Below, one piece after another: positions 8,424 to 18,600 of a stretch of 64,000 nucleotides of DNA. Within the stretch, counting starts at the first letter, position 1. Each line of letters starts with the position of its first letter. Under the pieces are notes generated by a model. That model did no database searches, was not told where the DNA came from, and saw only the letters and a list, made by a program, of their open reading frames with translations. The stretch spans positions 1-64,000 of the forward strand of contig DASUWA010000046.1 of the NCBI GenBank assembly GCA_036378675.1, written 5' to 3'. This DNA comes from Acidimicrobiales bacterium (GTDB lineage Bacteria > Actinomycetota > Acidimicrobiia > Acidimicrobiales > Palsa-688). A program made the translations under genes and the position numbers.

Positions 8424-9833
8424 CTAGAGCGCGCTGCGAACCTCCCAGAGGTCAGGGAACGCGGGCCGGAAGAGGGTCGATCGAAGATAGGCCGCCCCCG
8501 GCGACCCACCAGTCCCGGATTTGTCGCCGATGGTCCGTTCGACCATCTTCACGTGACGGTACCTCCACTCCTGAAGTCCCTCGTCGAAGTCGACCAGTCG
8601 TTCGGCGACTTGGGCGGGTTCTCCGTCGTCGCGGTACACCTGGAGCAGGACCGCTTGGATCTCTTTGGAAGTTACCCATGCTTCGGTGAAATCTCGGTCC
8701 AGCAACCGGGAAGGAACGAGATATCCCTGCAGTGAAAGGAAGCGCAGAAATGAATCGAACAGCGCGGGCACCTTCATTGCTTCGCTGATCCGCGCTGACG
8801 CCTTGGGGTCGTTGTCGTAGGCCTCGAGCACGTGTTGGTCCCGGCGACCGAGCAGGGCTTCGAGTTCCCGGAACTGCGCCGATTGGAATCCGCTCGAAGC
8901 CTCAAGTCGCCCGCGAAAACCGGTGAACTCCCGCGGGGTCATCGTCTCCAAGACGTCTATCTGCGCTACCGCGACTTTCAGGATGGTGAGCATCCTTCGA
9001 AGCGTGTGCAGCGAATGAGCGGTGTTGCCGGCCTCGAGTTCGATTTGGAGATGTCTCAGCTCGTGCAGCAGTTCCTTGAACCACAGCTCGTAGACCTGGT
9101 GAATGATGATGAACAGCATCTCGTCGTGTTCGTCGGAACGAAGATGCTGCGCAGAGAGAATCTGATCCAGGGCAAGGTAGCTGGTGTATGTCAATGCAGG
9201 CGACGACGCCGCAAGCGAGCGGATCACCTCTTCGTCGTTCAACTGGCTGAAGTCGTCGTAGAACTGTCCGATCGCCGCGAAGGTGCGGGGCGACAGAACG
9301 CTGACGGTTTCGTCCGCGGCACTGGTAAAGCGCTGCTCCCAGCCCAGCGGAGCGACCGGCGCCGCAACCACGACACGCGAGGCCCCTTCGGCGCGGGCGA
9401 CCAGGCTGGCGGCAAGCGCCGTCGAACCAGTCGCGATGCCGTCGTCGACGATCACGGCGACCCTGCCTTCGAGCGGAATACGCGGTCGCCCGTCGCGCAG
9501 GACCCTCGCCCTTCTCTGCAGCTCCTCGCGTTCGCTGTCCTCCACGGCCGCGAGCTGGTCCCTGGATACCGCAGCGTGGCGGATGACGTCTTCGTTTTCG
9601 ACCCTCACGCCGTCCTCGCCGATGGCCCCCATGGCCAGCTCGGGTTGGTAGGGCACCCCCAGCTTTCGCACCAGGATGACGTCGAGGGGGGCCTCGAGTG
9701 CTCGGGCGATCTCGGCTGCGACGGGGACCCCACCCCGTGGGAGGCCGAGAACTACGACCGGCTGGCCGCGCAGGTGCGAGAGGCGTTCGGCCAGAAGACG
9801 TCCTGCCTCTGCCCGGTCGTGGAAGGTCGCCAC
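8424..9833 (-). CDS. Fusion: phosphoribosyltransferase (COG1926 type) + tryptophan 2,3-dioxygenase
   Basis: A single 469-residue frame from GTG 9833. Residues 1-208 form a complete phosphoribosyltransferase: GLPRGGVPVA (29-39) and the PRPP loop VIVDDGIATGSTALA (127-141), ending in the usual FYDDFSQLNDEEV. From about 213 (LTYTSYLALDQIL) to the end lies a complete tryptophan 2,3-dioxygenase: distal His245 in IIIHQVYELWF, substrate region FTGFRGRLEASSGFQS, proximal haem ligand His427 in YRHVKMVERTIG, and TGGS (441-444). TDO opens the indole ring of Trp to N-formylkynurenine. Both halves look intact and the junction has no Met. I know of no established role for this fusion. The gene follows an acyl-CoA dehydrogenase gene by 19 bp on the same strand. 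Confidence 0.85.
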   Translation of the reverse strand: MATFHDRAEAGRLLAERLSHLRGQPVVVLGLPRGGVPVAAEIARALEAPLDVILVRKLGVPYQPELAMGAIGEDGVRVENEDVIRHAAVSRDQLAAVEDSEREELQRRARVLRDGRPRIPLEGRVAVIVDDGIATGSTALAASLVARAEGASRVVVAAPVAPLGWEQRFTSAADETVSVLSPRTFAAIGQFYDDFSQLNDEEVIRSLAASSPALTYTSYLALDQILSAQHLRSDEHDEMLFIIIHQVYELWFKELLHELRHLQIELEAGNTAHSLHTLRRMLTILKVAVAQIDVLETMTPREFTGFRGRLEASSGFQSAQFRELEALLGRRDQHVLEAYDNDPKASARISEAMKVPALFDSFLRFLSLQGYLVPSRLLDRDFTEAWVTSKEIQAVLLQVYRDDGEPAQVAERLVDFDEGLQEWRYRHVKMVERTIGDKSGTGGSPGAAYLRSTLFRPAFPDLWEVRSAL

Positions 9834-9852
9834 CTCCGCCGGACGCCTCCAG

Positions 9853-11124
9853 TTACCTCTGCCTCTGGTATCTCGCTATTTCGGCGCGTCCGACGACCAT
9901 GTGATGCACCTCGTCGGGACCGTCCGCCAGACGGAGTGTTCTCTGGGCCGTGTACATGTCGGCGAGTGGCGTCCACTGCGAAACTCCCGTCGCACCGTGG
10001 ATCTGGATTGCCTGATCGATGATCTGGCACACCCGTTCTGGCACCATTGCCTTCACCGCGCTAACCCACACCCTCGCGTCGGCGTTGCCCATGAGATCCA
10101 TCGCCTTTGCAGCCTTGAGAACCATGAGACGCATCGCCTCGATCTCTATCCGGGCGCGCGACACCCATTCCGTGTTCTTCCCCAGGGCGATTATTGGCTT
10201 GCCGAACGCCTCCCTGGATAGGCCCCGCTCCACCATGAGCCTCAGGGCCTTCTCTGCGGCGCCTACGGACCGCATGCAGTGATGAATCCTGCCCGGACCG
10301 AGGCGCAACTGGGAGATCTCGAATCCTCTGCCCTCCCCGAGGAGGATATTCTCCTTGGGGACGTGGACATCTGTGAAGCGCAAGTGCATGTGCCCGTGAG
10401 GGGCGTCGTCGTGCCCGAACACCAGCATCGGTTCCACTACCTCGACGCCGGGAGTGTCCATGGGCACCAGGATCTGGGACTGCTGTAGATGGGGCGCGGC
10501 GTCAGGATTGGTGCGCACCATCACGATCATGATCTTGCAGCGGGGGTCTCCGGCCCCGGAGATGTAGTACTTCTCCCCGTTGATAACCCACTCCTCGCCG
10601 TCCAGCACCGCGGTGCAGGAGATGTTGCGGGCGTCCGATGAAGCAAGCTCCGGCTCGGTCATCGCGTAGGCCGACCGGATCTCACCAGCGAGCAGCGGTT
10701 CGAGCCATTCCTTTTTCTGCGCGGGTGTACCGACCCTCTCCAGCACCTCCATGTTTCCTGTGTCCGGAGCCGAGCAGTTGAGACACTCCGACGCGAGCGG
10801 GGACTTTCCGAGCTCGAAGGCGATGTACGCGTAGTCGAGGTTGGCGAGGCCTTCGCCGGTGTCGGCGTTCGGGAGGAAGAAGTTCCACAGGCCTTCCGCC
10901 TTCGCCTTGTTCTTGGTCGCCTCGAGCAGGTCCAGCTGCCCGGGCGCGAAGCTCCACCGGTCGGCGTGGCCCTCGCCGAGCGCGAAGTACTTCTCCGACA
11001 TGGGCTCGACCTCTTCCACGACGAACCTCTTCACCCTCTGCAGCAGCGGGCGGGCCTTCTCTGAGATCGACAGGTCGTACAGCTCTCCGCCGAAGTCGTC
11101 GGTGTTGAGCGGGTTCGCGGGCAT
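9853..11124 (-). CDS. Acyl-CoA dehydrogenase (ACAD10/11-like)
   Basis: 423 residues from ATG 11124, preceded by AGAGGAAGG. It contains the FAD/substrate motifs YAMTEPELASSDARN and WVINGEKYYISGAGDP, and the C-terminal IQIHGATGVSQWTPLADMY region. The N-terminus and motif spacing fit the long-chain ACAD10/11-like subgroup of actinobacterial FadE proteins. It catalyses alpha,beta-desaturation of acyl-CoA with electron transfer to ETF; chain specificity is unknown. It is the first gene of a pair with the phosphoribosyltransferase-TDO fusion and divergent from a second acyl-CoA dehydrogenase over 157 bp. Confidence 0.88.
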   Translation of the reverse strand: MPANPLNTDDFGGELYDLSISEKARPLLQRVKRFVVEEVEPMSEKYFALGEGHADRWSFAPGQLDLLEATKNKAKAEGLWNFFLPNADTGEGLANLDYAYIAFELGKSPLASECLNCSAPDTGNMEVLERVGTPAQKKEWLEPLLAGEIRSAYAMTEPELASSDARNISCTAVLDGEEWVINGEKYYISGAGDPRCKIMIVMVRTNPDAAPHLQQSQILVPMDTPGVEVVEPMLVFGHDDAPHGHMHLRFTDVHVPKENILLGEGRGFEISQLRLGPGRIHHCMRSVGAAEKALRLMVERGLSREAFGKPIIALGKNTEWVSRARIEIEAMRLMVLKAAKAMDLMGNADARVWVSAVKAMVPERVCQIIDQAIQIHGATGVSQWTPLADMYTAQRTLRLADGPDEVHHMVVGRAEIARYQRQR

Positions 11125-11281
11125 GGGCCTTCCTCTCTCTCCCCGGGGCGGCCTGTTGGGGCAGACCCGGCTGCGACCTTATTGCCGCGGCCGTCGACCC
11201 GCCATGCCGAGCACCGCTGAGCCAGACCAGGGAACCCCATGCGCTTCGCTCCCTGAACGGGCGCTGGTGCAGAATGCGTGC

Positions 11282-12478
11282 ATGACCGACCCCGCCGCCC
11301 TGCTAGACGACCGGATGGACAAGCTTCTTTCCAAGGCTGACCCGGCGACAGTGCCTCAGGAGGAGTTCAGGGCGCTGCAGTACGACCTAGGACTGGCGTG
11401 GGTGCATTTTCCCGAGGGCCGGGGCGGGCTAGGGATTGTTCCCAGCCTCCAGCGACGGGTCGACGAGCGCCTGCACGCTGCCGGCGCAAAGTCGGCGGGC
11501 AGCCGTCACTTCTTCGGTCTGGCGATGGCTGGACCGGTCGTAGTGACCCATGGCAGCGAGTCGTTGAAGGACCGGTTTCTGCGGCGGATGTTCACCGGTG
11601 AGGACGCCTGGTGCCAGCTGTTCAGCGAGCCGGGAGCCGGGTCGGATCTTGCGGGCCTCGCTTGCAGGGCGGTCCGCGACGGCGACGAGTGGGTCGTGAC
11701 CGGGCAGAAGGTGTGGAACACGCTCGCCCACACCGCCGACAGGGGGATGCTCGTCGCCCGAACCGATCCCGATGCCCCCAAGCACAAGGGGCTCACCTAC
11801 TTCGGGTTGAACATGCACGCCCCCGGGGTGGAGGTTCGTCCGCTCCGGCAGATCACCGGTGAAGCCGAATTCAACGAGGTCTACCTCACCGAAGTTCGCG
11901 TCCCCGACTCGGACCGAATCGGCGAAGTAGGCGAGGGGTGGCGGGTCGCCATGACCACGCTGATGAACGAACGGACCACCATCGGCGGAGGGGGAGGAGC
12001 TCCCGAGCGAGGGACTGGCCCAATCGCCGAAGCCATTCGCGTCTGGCACGACGGGAACGGAGCCGGCCGCGACGCCGCCACCAAGGATCTCCTGATCAGG
12101 CTCTGGATCGAAGCCGAAGCCCTTCGGCTGACCAACATCCGCGCCTCGCACAACCGAAAAGCGGGTAATCCGGGTCCGGAAGGGTCGATAGCCAAGCTCA
12201 TGTTCGCCGAGGTGAACAAACGTATCTACGAGCTGTGCGTCAACATGCTCGGCCCCGCCGGCATGGTCGGATACGACTTCGAGATGAAGCGGGCGGAAAG
12301 CCTCGGCCTGGTCGGGTCTTCGGGAGCATCGCGCAAGATGTTCCTGCGTTCCCGCGCGAACTCGATCGAAGGCGGAACCTCGGAGATCCAGCGGAACATC
12401 CTCGGAGAGCGGGTTCTGGGCCTCGCCGGCGATATCAGGGTGGACAAAGACCTGCCCTGGTCCAAGGTCCCCCGTTAG
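11282..12478 (+). CDS. Acyl-CoA dehydrogenase (FadE-type)
   Basis: 398 residues from ATG 11282. Signature sequences are FSEPGAGSDLAGL (FAD/substrate contact), WVVTGQKVWNT, and the C-terminal NSIEGGTSEIQRNILGERVLGL, where the Glu of IEGGT is the usual catalytic base position. In actinobacterial genomes such enzymes often act on branched or steroid side-chain acyl-CoAs as alpha2beta2 heterotetramers, but no partner gene is adjacent. It is followed 36 bp later by an SDR, likely the same transcript. Confidence 0.88.
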   Translation: MTDPAALLDDRMDKLLSKADPATVPQEEFRALQYDLGLAWVHFPEGRGGLGIVPSLQRRVDERLHAAGAKSAGSRHFFGLAMAGPVVVTHGSESLKDRFLRRMFTGEDAWCQLFSEPGAGSDLAGLACRAVRDGDEWVVTGQKVWNTLAHTADRGMLVARTDPDAPKHKGLTYFGLNMHAPGVEVRPLRQITGEAEFNEVYLTEVRVPDSDRIGEVGEGWRVAMTTLMNERTTIGGGGGAPERGTGPIAEAIRVWHDGNGAGRDAATKDLLIRLWIEAEALRLTNIRASHNRKAGNPGPEGSIAKLMFAEVNKRIYELCVNMLGPAGMVGYDFEMKRAESLGLVGSSGASRKMFLRSRANSIEGGTSEIQRNILGERVLGLAGDIRVDKDLPWSKVPR

Positions 12479-12514
12479 GCGGCTCCCTCCCGATCCGTCG
12501 TAGCATCCCTGCCC

Positions 12515-13372
12515 ATGGAACAAGGAAATTCGCCCGGCTATCAGGGGGCCACAGCGGTCGTCACCGGTGCTGCATCGGGGATCGGGCGGGCTCTCGCCCT
12601 CGAGCTCGCCGGTCGCGGTGCCAACCTCGCGCTGTCGGACGTCAACGATGTAGACCTGGCCGATACGGTCAACCGTTGCGAGGGGGCGGCCAAAGGGACC
12701 GGCAAGGTCCGGGGATTCCACCTCGACGTTGCCGACCGCGAAGCGTTCCTGTCGCATGCGGGCGAAGTCGTCTCGGAGTTCGGTCGGGTCGACATGGTTT
12801 TCAACAATGCGGGGGTGTCAGTCACCGCGACAGTAGAAGAGATCAAATGGGAAGACTTCGACTGGCTGATGGGCATCAATTTCTGGGGCGTTGTGCACGG
12901 GAGCAAGGCGTTCCTGCCTCATCTGATCTCGTCGGGCGACGGCTATTTGGTGAACATCTCGAGCATCTTCGGGTTCATCGGTGTGCCCAGCCAGAGCGCG
13001 TACAACGCGGCGAAGTTCGCGGTCAGGGGATTCACCGAGGCCCTTCGCGAGGAGATGCTGATGGAGCGAAAGCCGGTGACAGTGTGCTGCGTCCATCCCG
13101 GGGGGATTCGCACAAACATCGCTCGGAGCGGCCGAGCCTCGCGGCTGAACGAGGAGGAGAAGCAGAAGATGGCCGCCGACTTCGATCGCATCGCGCGCAC
13201 CAGCCCGGAAAAAGCCGCGAGAACCATCCTGCGGGGCATGGATCGCAAACGCCCACGGATCCTTATCGGCGCTGACGCCTACGCCATCGAGGGAATGGAG
13301 CGTTTGCTCGGGGCTCGCTATCAGAGTCTCGTTGCCCGGGCGGCGAGGCGCAGCCCCGTCGCTACCGCGTAG
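12515..13372 (+). CDS. Short-chain dehydrogenase/reductase
   Basis: 285-residue SDR with TGAASGIGRALA, FNNAGVSV, NISSIFG (catalytic Ser) and YNAAKFAVRGF (YxxxK). The C-terminal part, with TSPEKAARTILRGMDRKRPRILIG and a tail of about 25 residues, is typical of the membrane-associated acetoin/hydroxysteroid-dehydrogenase-like SDRs of mycobacteria. Cofactor and substrate cannot be read from sequence. It sits between the acyl-CoA dehydrogenase and the PIG-L deacetylase with short gaps (36 and 20 bp). Confidence 0.85.
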   Translation: MEQGNSPGYQGATAVVTGAASGIGRALALELAGRGANLALSDVNDVDLADTVNRCEGAAKGTGKVRGFHLDVADREAFLSHAGEVVSEFGRVDMVFNNAGVSVTATVEEIKWEDFDWLMGINFWGVVHGSKAFLPHLISSGDGYLVNISSIFGFIGVPSQSAYNAAKFAVRGFTEALREEMLMERKPVTVCCVHPGGIRTNIARSGRASRLNEEEKQKMAADFDRIARTSPEKAARTILRGMDRKRPRILIGADAYAIEGMERLLGARYQSLVARAARRSPVATA

Positions 13373-13392
13373 TTAGTTCGTAGGCTGAACCC

Positions 13393-14250
13393 ATGGCGCC
13401 CCTAACCCTTATGGTCGTGCACGCCCATCCAGACGACGAGGCGATCAGCACCGGCGGGATCCTCGCGCTCTACGGAAGCGAGGGGATTCGGACGGTCTTG
13501 GTCACCTGCACCGACGGCTCCGCGGGAGACGGTCCGGGTGGGGTAAAGCCGGGCGAGCCCGGGCACGATCCGTCAGAGGTTGCAGCACTCCGGCGCCTCG
13601 AGCTCGAGCGCAGCTGTGACGCGCTGGGAATCAAGCATCTTGAGATGCTGGGGTACACGGACAGCGGAATGATGGGCTGGCCGCAGAACGACGCACCCGG
13701 TTCGTTCTGGCGGACCCCGGTTGCGGACGCGGCAGCCCGGCTCGCCAAACTCTTCGAGCACTACCAACCTCAAGTGGTGGTCACGTACGACTCTAAGGGC
13801 TTCTATGGTCACCCCGACCACATTCAGGCGCACCGGATAACGATGGAAGCCATCGAATCCAGCGGCATTCCGCAGAAGCTTTACTTCACGGCAGTTCCGA
13901 AGAGCTGGTTCGGCGAACTCGCGCAGAGGTTGACCGAGCTCGGTATCGATTTTCCGACGCCGGAGGTGCGCGCGGAGGACGCCGCCGTTCCGGCGGAAGA
14001 TCAGTCATCCGGTCCGGAGGAGTGGGGGACACCGGACGACGAAGTGACCACGGTCGTGGAGGTCGGATCAGCGGTTGACCAGAAGTACGAATCGCTCGAG
14101 GCGCATTCCAGCCAGTCCGACAACATCTTTTTCCTTCGAATGGGCCGAAAGGCTTTCGGCGAGATAATGACGCGCGAGGCGTTCGTCCGGGTTCTGAATC
14201 GTACGAAGGCTCCCGTTCCGGAAGAGGATCTGTTCGCCGGGCTTCGCTGA
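13393..14250 (+). CDS. PIG-L/LmbE family deacetylase (MshB/Mca-like)
   Basis: 285 residues starting MAPLTLMVVHAHPDDE. AHPDDE is the zinc-binding and catalytic motif of the LmbE/PIG-L N-acetylglucosaminyl deacetylases, and GHPDHIQAH (about residues 139-147) supplies the second zinc His. In actinobacteria these include MshB, the mycothiol biosynthetic deacetylase, and Mca, the mycothiol S-conjugate amidase. Size and start fit both, so I do not choose. The GGVKPGEPG insert and the acidic PAEDQSSGPEEWG segment in the second half are not diagnostic. Confidence 0.82.
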   Translation: MAPLTLMVVHAHPDDEAISTGGILALYGSEGIRTVLVTCTDGSAGDGPGGVKPGEPGHDPSEVAALRRLELERSCDALGIKHLEMLGYTDSGMMGWPQNDAPGSFWRTPVADAAARLAKLFEHYQPQVVVTYDSKGFYGHPDHIQAHRITMEAIESSGIPQKLYFTAVPKSWFGELAQRLTELGIDFPTPEVRAEDAAVPAEDQSSGPEEWGTPDDEVTTVVEVGSAVDQKYESLEAHSSQSDNIFFLRMGRKAFGEIMTREAFVRVLNRTKAPVPEEDLFAGLR

Positions 14251-14265
14251 TTACCCATTGCGAAC

Positions 14266-14703
14266 ATGCGAGCAGTCGTGCAACGAGTCGCCTCGGCGTC
14301 GGTCGACGTCGAGGGCAACGTCGTCGGCTCGATCGGCCCGGGACTTTGCGTACTGGTCGGAGTCGCCCACGGGGACGGTGAGACGGCGGCCGACAAGCTC
14401 GCTTCCAAACTGTGGAACCTGCGCATCTTCGAAGACGAACAGGGTTTGATGAACCGTTCGGCTTCCGAACTCGGTCTGCCTCTGCTCGTGGTCAGCCAGT
14501 TCACTCTCTACGCGGACACGAGCAAAGGTCGGCGTCCGTCGTTCGTCGCGGCAGCGCCACCGCCGGAGGCCGAGCCGCTGGTCTCGCGCGTGGTCGAGTC
14601 GCTCCGATCGCTCGGAGCCGAGGTGGCGACCGGGCGGTTCGGTGCCGACATGGCGCTTTCGCTGATCAACGACGGCCCGGTCACGGTGATAGTCGACGCG
14701 TAA
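14266..14703 (+). CDS. dtd: D-aminoacyl-tRNA deacylase
   Basis: 145 residues, the normal DTD length. It begins MRAVVQRVASASVDV and has the two cross-subunit active-site motifs SQFTLYAD (SQxTLxA) and LINDGPVTV (NxGPxT). DTD hydrolyses D-aminoacyl- and glycyl-tRNAs to prevent misincorporation. It starts 15 bp after the PIG-L gene. No unusual features. Confidence 0.95.
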   Translation: MRAVVQRVASASVDVEGNVVGSIGPGLCVLVGVAHGDGETAADKLASKLWNLRIFEDEQGLMNRSASELGLPLLVVSQFTLYADTSKGRRPSFVAAAPPPEAEPLVSRVVESLRSLGAEVATGRFGADMALSLINDGPVTVIVDA

Positions 14704-14752
14704 CGCGAAACCCGTTTGACCGCCAGGGAGCACGCAGGGCAACCTCGGGGCG

Positions 14753-15595
14753 ATGGGGACCTTCGCCCACGACATCCAGGTCGAGCGCCTGAGCGACAAC
14801 AGGTACCGGGCGACTCTCGATCACAGCTGGGACCTGATGCCGCTGCCTCAGGGTGGAATCATCGCGTCGTTCGCGTTGCGCGCGGCGGGGCTAGAGGTAC
14901 ACGATCCGTCGCAGCTGCTCCGCACCTGCACCACCGTGTTCGCCGGCCAGGTTTCTGCCGGGAACCTGGAAATCGACGTGACGGTCCTGCGCCGCGGCCG
15001 GTCGGCGACCCAACTGTCAGCGACGATCCGCAATGAGGGAGCAGCGACCGGCGCGACCGTCGTAGCGGTCTTCGGCGGGCGACGGCCTGGTCCCCATTTC
15101 GTCGACGTCGAACCACCGAAAGTCCCGCCGCCGCTCGACTGCCCTTCGTATCGCGATCCGCCGCCTCCCGGGGTCGAGACGTTCGAGCCGACCCCATTCT
15201 GGGACAAGGTCGAGGGGCGGGCGGCGCTCGGGCATGCACCGTGGGAGGAATACGAGCCCGACACTTCTGACGTCGCCACCTGGCTGCGGTTCGACGACCC
15301 GCCCATCCTCGAAGATGGCTCGATCGACCCTCTCGGCGTCTTCACTCTGGCTGACCGCATGCCGGGCTGCGTGGGCGAGCGGATCGGCCGCGAAGGCCCT
15401 CAATGGTTCGCGCCGAGCGCTGACCTCACCTTCCACTACTTCTCTCCGCTTAGGACCACCTGGATGCTGGCGCACGATCGAGCCCGCTGGGCTGGAGACG
15501 GTTGGGCTTCGGCCGAGAGCACGCTCTGGGACGAGGACGGCGAGCTGGTCGCGTACGCGACTCAATTGATGCTGTTCACCTACCGGTCCGAGTAG
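14753..15595 (+). CDS. Acyl-CoA thioesterase family protein (double hotdog)
   Basis: 280 residues from ATG 14753. The N-terminal half has DHSWDLMPLPQGGIIASFALRA, and the second half has PSADLTFHYFSPLRTTWMLAHDR. This matches the two-hotdog thioesterase-like superfamily seen in mycobacteria and acidimicrobia. These proteins hydrolyse acyl-CoA or act as hotdog scaffolds; chain specificity is not visible. A proline-rich stretch (PPKVPPPLDCPSYRDPPPPG) links the two halves. Confidence 0.75.
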   Translation: MGTFAHDIQVERLSDNRYRATLDHSWDLMPLPQGGIIASFALRAAGLEVHDPSQLLRTCTTVFAGQVSAGNLEIDVTVLRRGRSATQLSATIRNEGAATGATVVAVFGGRRPGPHFVDVEPPKVPPPLDCPSYRDPPPPGVETFEPTPFWDKVEGRAALGHAPWEEYEPDTSDVATWLRFDDPPILEDGSIDPLGVFTLADRMPGCVGERIGREGPQWFAPSADLTFHYFSPLRTTWMLAHDRARWAGDGWASAESTLWDEDGELVAYATQLMLFTYRSE

Positions 15596-15606
15596 CTTCT
15601 CTCGCG

Positions 15607-18600
15607 GTGGATGTCACCGCGGTCGAGCGCATCCGGCGTGACGTGGTGGCGCCGGCGATTTATGCGAGGCGCACGCCGATGGAAGTCGCGGCCCTACACC
15701 TCCATTCCGAGCCCATCGCCGTGAGCGAGGCCCTTCGACGAGGGTTCGCTCCTTTCAACGTGGGGGACCGGTGGGGCGGGATGTGGGACACGACGTGGTT
15801 CCGTTTTCGGGCGTCGGTTCCATCTGGTTGGGAGAACCCGGTGGCGCTGATCCATCTCGGGGGCAGCGAAGTCGTCGGGTTCAGCGCCGAGGGCCTCGTC
15901 CACGACGAGGAGGGCCGGCCGTTCCAGGGCGTCCATCACCGTCACCGCGAGATCGTCCTTGCAAACCGGACAAAGGGCGGCGAAGTGCTGCTGTACGTCG
16001 AGGCTGCGGCGAACCCGATCCCGCGCTGGGATCTCAAGGACTGGTCGGAGATGGGCCCGGACTACGGCGGGCCGCCCCTTTACGTGCTTCAGGAAGCAGA
16101 CGTGGCGGACGCCGACCGGAACGTCGAGGCTCTCCATACCGACATGGGGGTTCTGTTGCAGCTGGCGAAGGCGGACGCTGTACCCGTCGCCCGCAGGGAG
16201 GAGGTGCTCGCCGCGCTGGTCCGCGCGTGTTCGGAGCTCGATCCGGACGACGTCGCCGGGTCGGTCGGGGGGGCACGTGACGCGCTGCTGCCGGCGTCGT
16301 CAGAGCGCTCTTCTTGCTCGCACCGGGTTGTTGCGGTCGGTCATGCGCACATCGACTCTGCGTGGCTCTGGCCGGTCCGGGAGACCAAGCGGAAATGCGC
16401 CAGGACGTTCTCCAACCAGCTGAGGCTGCTCGAGCGGTATCCCGAGCACCATTTCGTCTGCAGCCAAGCGGCGCAGTACAAATGGATGAAGGACGGCTAC
16501 CCCGAGATCTACGCACAGATCAAGGATCAGGTGGGTAAGGGACGGTGGGAGCCGGTCGGCGGTATGTGGGTCGAATCGGACTCAAACGTTCCGTCCGGCG
16601 AATCATTGGTCCGCCAGCTGGTCTTCGGAAAGCGGTTCTTCCGCGATGAGTTCGAGGTGGAGAGCCACGAACTGTGGATCCCGGACGTCTTCGGGTACAG
16701 CGCCGCTTTGCCACAGATAGCGAGCCAGGCTGGCATGTCGGCGATCATCACCCAGAAGATGAGCTGGAACGACACGAATCGGTTCCCACATTCGACCTTC
16801 TGGTGGGAGGGACACGACGGCACCCGGATACTGGCTCACTTCCCCCCGGCGAACACCTACAACGGCGAGTTCACCGTCCGGGAGCTCCTGGCCAGCCGCG
16901 ACAACGATCTTGACCGCCAGCGTTTCGACTCCAGCCTGTATCCGTTCGGGTACGGAGACGGAGGGGGTGGCCCGACGGCGACGATGCTGCAACGGGCCGC
17001 CCGGACGGGCGACCTCGAAGGTCTTCCCAGGGTCTCGATCGGAAGCGTTGCCGACTTTCAGGATTCCGTCGATACCTCGCATCTGGCGACCTGGGTGGGG
17101 GAGCTCTACCTGGAGGCTCATCGCGGAACGTTGACCACGCATGCCGATGTCAAGGTCGGCAACCGCCGGGGCGAGGAAGCGCTCCGCGCAGCCGAAATGT
17201 GGTCGGTCGCGGCGGGCGTCCATCGCGACGAGGAGCTGGAGCTTGCGTGGAAGCTCCTGCTGTTCAACCAGTTCCACGACATCATCCCCGGATCGAGCAT
17301 CGCCTGGGTGTACGAAGATGCGAGGGCGGACTACGCCGAACTGAACCGCGTGACCGGTGAGGTTATCGAGGAGGCGCACCGGCAGATCGTCCCTACGAGC
17401 GACGGTTGGGTGGGGTTCAACCCGTCTTCGTACGATCGTGTCGAACTTGTCGACTGCGACGGCACAGCGGCGGTCGCGCGTGTCCCGGGATGCGGCTGGG
17501 CGGCCGTCAACCCAGCGGCGGCAGACGACGTTTCCGATGTCCTGGCCAAGAGCGGCTTCGGTCGGGCACGAGCCGGTGACGGATGGATCGAAAACGCATT
17601 CCTCCGCGTGACCTGGGACTCCTATGGGTTGCTCACCTCGATATGGGACCGGAAAGCGGAGCGCGAGGTCCTTGAGGAGGGGGAGCGCGGGAACGTTTTC
17701 CAGATCCACGAGGATCACCCCCGAGCCTTCGACGCGTGGGATGTTGACCGCGATTATTTGGAGAGCAAGACCGATCTCACGTGCACCGAGAGCGTCGAAG
17801 TCGTCGAACTCGGACCTTTGCGCGGCGCGGTGCGGGTGGTCAGGCGGTTCGGAGATTCGACCATCTCCCAGACGATGAGCCTCGTCGCAGGATCACGGCG
17901 GGTGGAGTTCCACACCGAAGTCGACTGGCACGAGAACCATCGTTTTCTGAAGGTCGCGTTCCCTGTCGCGGTCCGTTCCAACCGCGCCACCTACGAGATC
18001 CAGCACGGGCACATAGAGCGGGCCACTGTCGAGAACACCAGCTGGGACGCGGCGCGCTTCGAGGTCTGCGCCCACCGCTGGGCAGATCTGAGCGAGCCCG
18101 GGTACGGAGTCGCACTGATCAACGACTCCAAGTACGGCTACGACATTCGCGGAAACGTGATGCGGCTATCCCTGTTGCGCGCGCCCGGCTACCCGGACCC
18201 TCGCGCCGATCGCGGGACACACCGTTTTGGCTACGCCTTGCTCCCTCACGCCGGCGATCTTCGCGACGCGGGCGTCGTCGAGGAGGCCGAGTGGTTCAAC
18301 CTGCCCTTGACGCTGCGCCGAGGCGCGGCCGACGGCGACGGCCGGCTGGTAGAGACCGATCGTCGCGGCGTGAGCGTCGAGGCGGTGAAGTGGGCCGACG
18401 ACGGCAACGGGATCATCGTTCGCATCTGCGAGGTACACGGATCCAGAGGCCCGGTTCAGATCAGGTTGAACCTGCCGCACGGGCCTGTTTGGCGGACGGA
18501 TCTCCTGGAACACAACGAGAGGCGGGTCGAGTCCGCTGGTGAGCGGGGCGCCGGCGGGTCCGGCGCCGGCGGTTCGGCTGTCCTGCTCAGGCTTCGTCCG

